DNA from: Osmia lignaria lignaria
Taxonomy: Eukaryota; Arthropoda; Insecta; Hymenoptera; Megachilidae
DNA length: 64,000 bases
Assembly (NCBI RefSeq): GCF_051020975.1
Contig: NC_135035.1
Span: 4,216,001 to 4,280,000 of the forward strand
Reading direction: 5' to 3'
The position numbers were made by a program, and so were the translations under genes. Every line of letters begins with the position of its first letter. Position 1 is the first letter of the stretch. Of this stretch, positions 55,009-64,000 are shown one piece after another. The notes beneath the pieces were generated by a model. That model saw only the letters and a program-made list of their open reading frames with translations. It had not been told where the DNA came from and did not search any database.

Positions 55009-56540
55009 ATTTAATCAAACTTCAAACGCGACTTTTTCGAAAACAAAGCACATCAGTATAACTACTTACCTATGTAAGGGTTTAAATACCAATTGCCACG
55101 TTTATTGTTCTAAAATTCCGAAATTCAAAAATTCTGAAACATTATAGCTAATATCCATATCCAAAAGGTTGTGTATGGTATACGTTATGACACGTTGTGA
55201 CCTTTATTAGTTCAACTATTAATTTCGATATCAATAAAATGCCAAAAATATTATTTTGCCACAATTTTAATTTAATTTTGTATTCCATATTACAAGATTT
55301 TCATTATACAAATTTTTCACTGTCCCATGAAACTCTTTCGTTTAAATATTACACAGTTAACTTTAGCTTAATATTCTTGTACATGTTGCGTAAGTTTGGA
55401 TCACGATTGACCCAGGCTCTGCTGTTCAAAGGTTAAAACGCCCCTGAATTATTCTCGCTATCTATGTTCCCACTATTTTGATACTTTCAACTTAACTTAA
55501 TCTATATAAATACCAGTTAGAAGCCAGGAAATAGTGACGGGAAGAGTACAAGGTCTTCGTAACATTTTCATGATATAAAAAAGTTTATAAAAAGTTTGTA
55601 GCAGTCGAGAAAACAAACGGTGTTTCGTCTCGAGATCGTCTGTTAGACTCGTCAGTGGGGCTGACAACAGACGATCCCTGCCCCACACACCTATCATACC
55701 GCGGTTCGAAACTTGTATATATTGCATGCCGGGCGAGCGCTTGTGAGAACACGGTTCCTCTCGCCGCCACCTAACGCTCCTGGCCCGAACTCAAGGCGTC
55801 CGGGGAGACGAAACCCCCTTCACTAAACACGATTGCGACAAGTTAATTTAGCTATTATGATTTTTCGGGTTTCCAAGGTGTTGGTAATTTGATTGCCGTA
55901 CTGACATATAGTAAACATTACAATTTATGTAAACATCATGATAACAGTCAAAGCATCTTCACTGCAGGGGACAGCCAAGTAGATGTGCACTTAATCAAAT
56001 TTCTATCGCAATTTTTCTCGAAAACGAAATCTCAACCGGAAAGATGTTAATCTTTTTTTCTTATTTATTTTTATGTGCAGAATGTTCTATTTGAGGTGAA
56101 TACGTTTGTGATGATTATATTTCTACAAAATATAGTGACAGTTAATTCTGTATAACATTTAAAGTTTTATATTTACATTCTTATGGGGAGAAGTTCCTAT
56201 AAACGGTTTAATTTTGTATCAAGTTTTAGGAATATGTTACAAAGAAACCAATGCGCTAATACTGTCGGAACGTTAAGGGTACTTTATTTAACATTATAAC
56301 AAACAAAAAAAATTGTTACAACGGTAAAATTATGATAACTATAAGAGAAATAGACCAATATCACAAATAAGTTTTTTATCGACGTGTAAAACAGCGCCGG
56401 TTGTAGCATCCCTGGTAGTTATCTAAAAGCGCTCAACAAAGTTCTTTTTCAATATATCTGACCATTGTAAGAATATGAATCTAAAATGGTGCAAAAAAAT
56501 TGCATATTTAAGAAATAACGGCACTTCAAACAAAAAAGTG
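55009..56540. other. Sequence without recognised genes
   Basis: Contains a GC-richer patch at 55560-55830 with no identifiable coding frame. Otherwise AT-rich. Confidence 0.35.
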
Positions 56541-56800
56541 TGATTTTCGCACAAAAGGGTATAGTCGGATAAGATGGTCAAAAGTGGCCCCAAACCAAAT
56601 TCGACTTGCTATGAACCATTCGATAGGTGATAAAAAAAAACGGTAATTATTTAGAAGTTGGCCCTCCTCACCGATTTTCGTGACCTTGAAATATGTTGTC
56701 AAGGTCATCATTCTGAACAACTTTTCCCTATACATGTTACCGCTGCTCGACCATAGTTTCCGAGATATTTGCAAAAATCTTTAGTTAAACTTAAATTACG

Positions 56801-57272
56801 AGTACACTGTATTCCGGGAAAAATGGAGACTGAATGGTGATTGAAAAAGTGATTGAACTGGTTTGAGGTTAGGGTTAGGGTTAGGGTTAGGGTTTTGTTT
56901 TTGATATTTTCACGGAATAATTACTCTTTCTTTCACCTTTTATATATTGTATACCTATTATTCAGTTTGTGTTTTGTCAGAAATCGGAAACGTTTCGCCC
57001 ATCATGTCGAAAAATGCCATTATACGCTTATTAACATCATGTTGACGTCGGAATAAAAACTAAGCTATATATCCCACGTAATGAGACGTACGAGTTCCAT
57101 AACGGGGAATATTAGATCCCGTATCACACCATGTATGCTCTAAACCTAAACCTAACCTAAACCTAACCTAAACCTAATCTAACCTAACCCTAACCCTAAT
57201 CCTAACCTCAAACCACTTCAATCACTCTTTCAATCACTATTCAGTCTCCATTTTTCCCGGAATACAGTGTAC
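56801..57272. mobile_element. TIR element with telomere-like arms
   Basis: Inverted ends AGTACACTGTATTCCGGGAA extend about 80 bases each and run into TTAGGG-type repeats (56869-56893) on one side and CCTAA/CCCTAA-type repeats (57139-57210) on the other. The middle has no gene. Confidence 0.7.
56869..56893 (+). repeat. TTAGGG-type short array
   Basis: Four GGTTAG-frame units (GGTTAGGGTTAGGG). The opposite strand array at 57139-57210 mixes CCTAA, CCCTAA and AACCTAA. Confidence 0.8.
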
Positions 57273-57996
57273 TGGTGACATAAGTATAACTGCAGTTTTT
57301 TACGAATATCTCGGAAACTAAGGCCGGGTGGCGGTAACATGTATAGGGAAAAGTTGTTCCGAATGATGACCTTGACAACATATTTCAAGGTCACGAAAAT
57401 CGGTGAGGAGGGCCAACTTCTAAATAATTACCAAAAAAACTAGTCTGTGCCAAGTTTGAACCTTGTATCTCATCTGGAAGATGGTTACGGGTAAAAATGT
57501 GTCGCGAGGTTTTTGGTCAATTTCTCGTATTTAATGACATTCGAAAATTCTGAAAAAAATCAGAGACATTTCTATTTGTGAGGCACATATTACAGAATTT
57601 TTTCAGATTTTTAGATTGAAAATTGAAGCTGTCAAAAATCAAAAACGTCAAAAAATGCTGAGAAATTGCGATTTTGTATTGAAGGAGATGAGGTTCTACG
57701 ATCATATTTTTTTTATAAGTGTATATTATTGATACTATCATCCTCAATTTTTTTCAGATATTTTGGTAAGGTGCGCCATAGTTAAAAAAATTAAAAACCG
57801 ATTTTTTGGCTGTTTTTTGCGTGGTACAGTTACTTATTCGGCGAATTTTCGTCTGTTATTTATCAAATACACGGTATATACACTGTTCAATGTTTTTACA
57901 TGCAGTGGAATAGAATAGGAATTAAACTAAATAAACCTAATTGATAAAAGTACGTTACGTCTGTTATATTTCAAAAGATTAAAAGTATTTTTAACG

Positions 57997-58077
57997 GTGT
58001 CGGTGGTCCAGCGGTGAAGCGTCTGACTGCTAAAACTCTGGAAGCTTCTTTTCGTAGGTTCAAGTCCGCTCAGACTC
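57997..58077 (+). pseudogene. tRNA-Ser-like relic (tRNA-derived SINE head?)
   Basis: 81 bases with an A box-like TGGTCCAGCGG, a class II-length variable region and a B box GGTTCAAGTCC, then CAGACTC and a run of T (58082-58090) as a Pol III stop. The loop CTGCTAA would give anticodon GCU (Ser). Acceptor (5 of 7), anticodon and T stems are poorly paired, so it is unlikely to be functional. Confidence 0.5.
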
Positions 58078-58614
58078 AATCTTTTTTTTTTGAAACTTGG
58101 CACAGACTAGTTTCTTTTTATCACCTATCGAATGGTTCATAGCAAGTTGAATTTGGTTTGGAGGCACTTTTGACCATCTTATCCGGCTATACTTTTTGTA
58201 CTTTATTTGTTTTAAAAAAAATGGTTCAAATTAATAATTTGGTTAAACCTTTAGGTTCATGTTCTTAGGAATCTTATAAGCTAAAATTGTGCAAAATTTG
58301 AAGTTGATTGGTCAAATAGTTTTGAAGTTATCACCGGCGCCAATTTTGAAAACAAGGTTTCGAGAAAAATACGTTTAACGTTGCTCGGTAAGTGTGCTTC
58401 GCGCTGATTTATCGGGCCATAGTATCGATACAAAGTTGAATTTTGGTTTATTTTGAGAATACATTTTTGAAATGTTTTAAAAGTGATTTATGAGAAAAAA
58501 ATTTGTTCGATTTTTCGATTGTTTTATAGGGTCTTCTCCCCTTAAGTTAAATAGTTTATAGAAACTATTGCATATTGTATATTGCATTTGAAAGCGATAA
58601 ATGCAGACCTAGTA

Positions 58615-59175
58615 CAGTAAATCCTCTTACATTGTCCCTATATTGCTCTACCCACATTGCCCGTCGGTATCTTCCTACGCCTATCGAATCAGTCACGCAA
58701 CAGGGACATGGCTTCTTTGATGAGAATTCAGAGCTCGGTAGTTTATAATAAAGCAATATAATTTTATTAATTTTACTTTCTTTATTGACAAATTTGGATC
58801 ATATTTACTTATTTTATATATAAATTCATATGTACAAATTTTTTTTGTCCATATAATCCAAATTATTTTAAGCTTGATCTCATTTTAATCAAAAAACTTG
58901 TACTAATATGTTAAAAAAGTTTGCATCCAGAAAAATTAAAAAATAAAAAAGTTTAACTGTTGTTTTTGTTATAGCATTGTTGTTGCATTTGTGTTAGCAT
59001 ATCGATAAGCTGGCATTTAAATTTTTCGGCTGTTACGGCTCTCATTCTTTCCTTCTCTTTTACGACTTGTCGCCAGCGATCAGAAGCAGCCGTGAGACTC
59101 GAGAAATAGTGTCTTCTCTATCCATATTGTCTACTTTCGCTTCTTAGCTTAGGGATAATGTGGGAGGATTTACTG
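58615..59175. mobile_element. pogo-type MITE, complete
   Basis: 561 bp with ends CAGTAAATCCTCTTACATTG and complement, TA at 58613-58614 and 59176-59177. It is a simpler version of the element at 10710-12713. Confidence 0.75.
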
Positions 59176-59177
59176 TA

Positions 59178-61248
59178 TTCGTAGTTACATGGTTCAATTC
59201 AAATGGAACTGCCCGTATAGAATCGCCTGTATCGAAGCTTGACAAATTTTCAACTCCTACAGTTCTTTCGGTGGCAGTATAACGAGAGTCTGCTGTATAG
59301 GGAAAAGTTATTTAGAATCATGCCCGCCGTCCCTCAACATATTTCAAGGTTATTGAAATCAGTAAGGTAGTGAGAATGCCCTTGTGGAAAGATTTATAAA
59401 ATATTCTACATAAGGTATTAAAACATTATTAAATAACAGATAGCCCAACAACAAATTTTTATTTTCTTTAATACTACTCTATAACCTTGAAGAACCCGTA
59501 CCTTGAATTTAATACAATTTCTTTTTATGTTCAAATAATAAAAAAAATTTGCTCATATCCTTTTTCTGATTACTTAGTTATTTAAAATATATTTTAATTA
59601 TTTATTTATAAGTACCAGTGCGTTTGGTACGAGTTGGAATACGTGATCAATTTATTTATAATTAACAATTTATCAATTGTAGTAAATGCAACATATATTA
59701 TACATAAAATTAATGTAGAATATTCTCCAACAATATTGTTTTTAGAAATATATAGAGATGCAAAGTAGAACTATATTGTGAATTCATAATTAGCTGAAGT
59801 AAATTGGTTACAAATTATATAAAGTATATCTGATTTTATAGAATATTTATAGTTCGCTAATAAAAGTTCTAATAATATAGTTTTATATATAGAATAATTT
59901 AATATAGTTCGAATAAAATAGTAAATAATTTGAAAATCTTTTATATATATTTCTCATTGCTTATTTAATTTATATTTTTATAATTAGACATCATTTATAT
60001 TAATGAAAGAGAAATTGCTAAGGTACGATTTAGACAACGCTCTCTTAATAATATTTATACCAAAATATTTTCACTAATAAACAATTTCATTGACAAATGT
60101 AAATTTCTTATTCAACTAATTAGTCTTTAGTTTGAATATTAATTAACAATATTTGAGACATATAGTTCAAAACATGATTAATAAATTTTTAACAAGTTAA
60201 TAAAACAATATAATAAGCATAACAATATTAAAATCGACATCATAAATTTTTATTTCAAAATTTTACTATAATTTTGAAATACAATAAATTGAAAAATAAA
60301 TAAAATTAAAAAATTAAAATAATACATACGTATTTTCGGAACTGCACAAAAGTTATAATGTACAGCCTTCAAAAATCATCGGCTCACAATGAATTGATGA
60401 ACCGTGGATTTTGTTACGACTGTTTGATCTCACGTTTGAATGATAACTGCGACTAAAAAACGATTCCCGTTCTTTTTTGTTAGGAGTCTGACCTTATCAT
60501 CAGAAGCTTAAATAGTTGGTAGCTACGATCTGTTGCTGTATTATGAAAGAGGAATCACATTAATATCGTAACAAACTGTAATTAATTGTTCCTTGTAATA
60601 CAAAGGACATATTATAGAAGGACGAATTGTACAATCAGTTAGAGAATGATTTTACATACAGTGTTGTGGACTAACTTTAAAATTCCTCGTCATATTACTA
60701 CAAATAAAGAAACAAAGGACGTTTAGATACGTAATTAGTTTATGGATGATTTAAATGAGAAACACTGGCATAGCTAAAATTTTTTCCCGCGATGGGCCAG
60801 GTAAAGAGTTTAATATTTTGCATTTTACAAGATTTAATGAGAGAATCTTACAATATTAGAATTGGAGAGCTTAAGAATTTTACAATTTCATAATTTTGGA
60901 TTCTTAGAATATTAAATCTTGGAATCTTGAAAGTTTGAAAATTTAGAACCTTAAAATCTTATTGTTAGAATAGTGAGGCGGCAGTTCACACGGGAGAGAG
61001 GAGTACACCAATGATGGCAATCGTAAAATATTTTGATGACCTTCATTTTAAAAACACCAAGAGGGAGACGGATTAAACCGACCTGTTAGGAATTATTAAA
61101 ATAGTATTATTACTTTTCTCACCTAAGAAATTTCCAAATTATTTATCCTCACTTATACTTTCAAGATTAATACCGAAGAAGTGATTTTGGTTTAATAGAG
61201 ATATGTATTTAAGAACAGGCTTTAGAAATGAATTATTATGTATGAAGG
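59178..61248. other. Very AT-rich sequence
   Basis: No genes or element boundaries seen. A degenerate short-unit repeat (AATCTTAGAATTTT-like) occupies about 60835-60970. Confidence 0.4.
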
Positions 61249-61250
61249 TA

Positions 61251-61651
61251 CAGTGGCTCGGAAAAGTATTCGGACACTCTTTAAAACAGAATACCTCATT
61301 TGAAATTGGACTAAATGACTTGAGGTTTTTTGAGAAGTTATACAAATTAATTTACTAAGATATGTGCTTTTGTCGTTTTAAAAAATTACAATTTTTTCAA
61401 CTTTTTTTTGTGAGCTTATAATGAAAATTTAAAATATGTCTTTCGTAAATTGAAATAAGTTATGTGCGCTATCAATGCACTTTGAAATTATAAGTAATTC
61501 AAATTTCCGAAAATCGCAACTTTTCACCTAAGAACGTGACTAGTTCCGTTATTAATTTGTATAACTTCTCAAAAAACCTCAAGTCATTTGGTCCAATTTT
61601 AAATGAGGAATTCTGTTTTAAAGAGTGTCCGAATACTTTTCCGAGCTATTG
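61251..61651. mobile_element. mariner-type palindromic MITE, 401 bp
   Basis: Ends CAGTGGCTCGGAAAAGTATT and complement, TA at 61249-61250 and 61652-61653. Short frames in the arms are mirror products. Confidence 0.75.
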
Positions 61652-61653
61652 TA

Positions 61654-62700
61654 TATATTGATGGTTTTGAATACTCTGAAAAAAATTACCTTGAAAAGAA
61701 TAACCTTATCGTTACATATGCCCCTTAAAGTAGTATAATTTTGTCCTGAAAACTTCTTCCATTAAATTATAAATGATGCAATAATTATGTAAATTACAAA
61801 ATTAAATTATAAATAATGGAAATATTTAGGTGTTCCTATTTAAATGGCTCATAATAGAATTAAATAAGGCTATAAGTGTCAAAATTAAATTTCTGAAGAT
61901 AACAATTTTTTGTTTACCAAAATATTGTGTTCTTTTTTTCATTTATAAGAAATGTTATCAACTATAACAAGACTTTCATAAATAAACTTCCATTTTATGA
62001 AAAAAAAAAATTCTTTTTAAAATAGCACTTGTAGCCTTTTTTATTTCCACCTTTAATTACATTTTTTTTGTAAAGTATAAACAAGATGCCAAATGAAACC
62101 GAACTGTTTCTTTAAAAGGAGTGTATATGATACATAGCTTGTAACTGGAAATAACAAAAAATATCAATAGTGTGGCAGCATATGTCCGCACGATCGGCGG
62201 ATCTCGTGACTGATCATAACCGAAAGGGGAAAGTCGTCGTTGATCTCACGCCATGCGTTCAACGTGCGATTATAATGCGTTTTTTTTCTGTTATTACATT
62301 TGTATTTTTCCTTTTATAAATATATTATATATACATAATCTAAATTCGATGTGTAAGTTTTATCTACGCAAACCCACAAATATAAACTTTAAAATATATT
62401 CATTTTTAAATTCTTTAATTCATGATGCTAATTCAGTATATATAATACCTGGATTTTGTTTGATAAAAATTTTGCATATTTAATTTATTTCATTGAGGTC
62501 GACTTAAACGCTGTTAATCTTGTTGATCTTTTGAGTACATATGCACCGTTCATTTGCCAAATCGCTTAACTCCAAAAAACAAAAAGTGGAGGAATTGATA
62601 AAGTATAAAAGATTAAGCATTAATCAAGTACATTAGTACTGAAATTTTAATAACTTTGGTCTGTAAACGATTTATATATTTTGAACTGTAGACCTTTCTA
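61654..62700. other. AT-rich sequence
   Basis: No recognisable feature. Confidence 0.4.
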
Positions 62701-62704
62701 TATG

Positions 62705-62980
62705 GAAATAAAATAATTTTTAACAAAAAATACAACCGATTTCGAAATGCACTAAAAAGTATGAAATAATTTCTACTTCATTTATACAAATACCCAACAG
62801 CTATTAATAAAACCTATTTACTCGTTAAATAGTATACTAAATACATTTCAACCTTTTCGGAGGCGGCGCAAAATTAAAAACTTTTCTTCTACTAGGAAGA
62901 TTCTAGTTCAGACGTCGGCAACCTATCAAATCATTATTGGCAGCATCGTATATTCGGGTATTGTAATGAGTCCCTCGTTA
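62705..62980. mobile_element. Half of a CGACTTCGAAATGCAC foldback element
   Basis: Contains TTTTTAACAAAAAATACAAC and GGAGGCGGCGCAAAATTAAA and runs into the centre (ATCGTATATTCGGGTATT), where the second arm is missing. Confidence 0.6.
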
Positions 62981-62984
62981 CCTA

Positions 62985-63607
62985 GGGTCCGTTCTGTTTC
63001 ACGCTTGAAGCGCATAGACTGCATAGAGAACCGTTCCGCTTCATTCAATGCACGCATCAGAGCGCACAGAATTCCCCAGATTCCCACCACTTCTCGCGCA
63101 TTAACTGTGCATCAGTTACCGCAGCTCAGACCTGAAGCGTTTGATGCGTAGTGGATGCTTCCGCGGAACATTTAAAAAAGGTTTCTTCTTGCAAGAAGAT
63201 GGACAGAAGATTAATTGAATTTCCAGTTATTTTTTCGGTAAAAACAATCTCTCCTTGCGTTTCGCCCACTATTAATACTAAATAAATTAATTCCAAATCA
63301 ACATTTACAAAAATATCTTTCAATTCATCTTCGCGGTCACTGATATCAGTAGTATCACTCAAATCAATACAATTGTTCAATTCTTCTTTTTCAATGTTTT
63401 TATTTAACAAAAATAACATTAATGCAGATAACGTTTCGTCACCTATGTAAGTAGCCATTTTTTATTCGCATCAAATGTATAGAAAAGTGTTCCGTTTCCA
63501 AGCGCGCATCATCACGCATCATGCGCATTAACGATACGGAACGATATCAATGCGCGCATCACATTGAATGCGATCCATGCGCTTAATGCGTGAAACGGAA
63601 CGAACCC
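62985..63607 (-). mobile_element. PIF/Harbinger-like non-autonomous element
   Basis: Ends GGGTCCGTTCTGTTTCACGC and near-complement, with a 3-bp duplication CTA (62982-62984 and 63608-63610) as in PIF/Harbinger. Subterminal CATGCGC-type repeats are abundant near the right end. Confidence 0.65.
63126..63458 (-). CDS. Short acidic ORF inside the Harbinger-like element
   Basis: 110 codons from ATG 63458. Hydrophobic N-terminus (SALMLFLL) followed by a strongly acidic centre (DLSDTTDISDREDELKD). It might be the N-terminal remnant of an element-encoded protein. No nuclease motifs are present and I recognise no family. Confidence 0.4.
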   Translation of the reverse strand: MATYIGDETLSALMLFLLNKNIEKEELNNCIDLSDTTDISDREDELKDIFVNVDLELIYLVLIVGETQGEIVFTEKITGNSINLLSIFLQEETFFKCSAEASTTHQTLQV

Positions 63608-63610
63608 CTA

Positions 63611-64000
63611 GTAGCCAAGGACAATAGTTACACCGCTCGCAGTATCTATAGCAGGCACGTTCACCTGAGTGCACCTTACGGGCACCTGAGTGCAGTCGAA
63701 CTTGCGACGGGCGTATCTATCTACACTGCTGCGATTGTCAATCAGTAATGGGAGGCATCATCGCGACAATAGGCCCACCAGCACATTTTATGAAGGACAT
63801 ACGATATCACGTGATACCTTAAAGTAAAGTTTACACGGGAATCCTGAACGTTCTTTGTCCTATACATGATGCTTTCATGTAGACACATTGGAGTTGTAAA
63901 TTGGATTAACAAGGAGAAGACAAGTACTTCGGATCTCAGATTTAGTTGAAACTTCGTACACTTATAGATCTTGTTCCCCTGTTTACGAATATATACCATT
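63611..64000. other. Right edge of the window
   Basis: A minus-strand open frame of about 85 codons (63742-63999) runs off the edge and shows no recognisable domain. GGGCACCTGAGTGC occurs as a short direct repeat near 63666-63692. Confidence 0.25.

Larger units (their letters stand above)
56545..58200. mobile_element. Large palindromic element
   Basis: The left part (TATAGTCGGATAAGATGGTC, TTCGATAGGTGATAAAAA, AAGTTGGCCCTCCTCACCGA) returns inverted, partly at 57297-57435 and partly at 58110-58195. Two insertions separate the arms: 56801-57272 and about 57440-58095. Confidence 0.6.

Overview
The window looks like insect nuclear DNA, most likely hymenopteran. It is AT-rich, carries one split cytochrome P450 of the CYP6 family (closest in feel to the CYP6AS group of bees, ants and wasps), and is otherwise packed with transposable elements, many inserted inside one another. 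The assignment to Hymenoptera is an inference from the P450 and is not proven here.

Host gene. One complete CYP6 gene lies on the minus strand from the ATG at 31224 to the stop at 2139. Five exons (31224-30883, 29153-28628, 14932-14711, 13682-13431, 2302-2139) join through four GT-AG introns of 1729, 13695, 1028 and 11128 bases into an open frame of 501 codons with every P450 landmark. About 27.6 kb of its roughly 29 kb is intron, and the two long introns are mostly transposon. A small single-pass membrane protein exon may lie at 51846-52201 (minus); this is tentative.

Layout. 1-2138: sequence downstream of the P450, with a TIR element (548-1476). 2303-13430 (intron 4): a piggyBac-like MITE, foldback elements, a roughly 150-bp tandem array and pogo-type MITEs. 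14933-28627 (intron 2): nested insertions. A TA-flanked foldback element (18122-28164) was hit by a hAT-like element (18429-27693, 8-bp duplication GTGGATAC). Inside that sit a TIR element (19281-21017) and two copies of a non-coding TGTTAC...GTAACA element, one inside the other. 29154-30882: intron 1 with one MITE. 31447-31887: a palindromic MITE about 220 bases upstream of the P450 ATG. 31888-37720: a broken DIRS-type retroelement (gag, RT, RNase H, tyrosine recombinase). 37722-47993: a second nest, foldback > 284-bp solo LTR-like insert > third TGTTAC element (minus) > Ty3/Gypsy element, with a 3.0-kb inversion whose breakpoint lies in the Gypsy 5' LTR. 48000-64000: mostly relic repeats, including a MITE with telomere-like TTAGGG arms, a tRNA-Ser-like relic and a PIF/Harbinger-like element.

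Most unusual content. Three copies of a 2.6-3.0 kb non-coding element family share one architecture. Each carries five or six 45-70 nt modules that fold as a three-way junction: the stems differ in sequence but stay paired, and the junction segments stay similar. Each copy also has a hairpin with a conserved internal loop, a conserved splice-donor-like GTAAG, and a terminal stem-loop that abuts the motif GACTGGTRGCAGCG. Pairing kept despite sequence change is what a selected nucleic-acid structure looks like. I do not recognise the family. All coordinates and pairings were worked out by eye.
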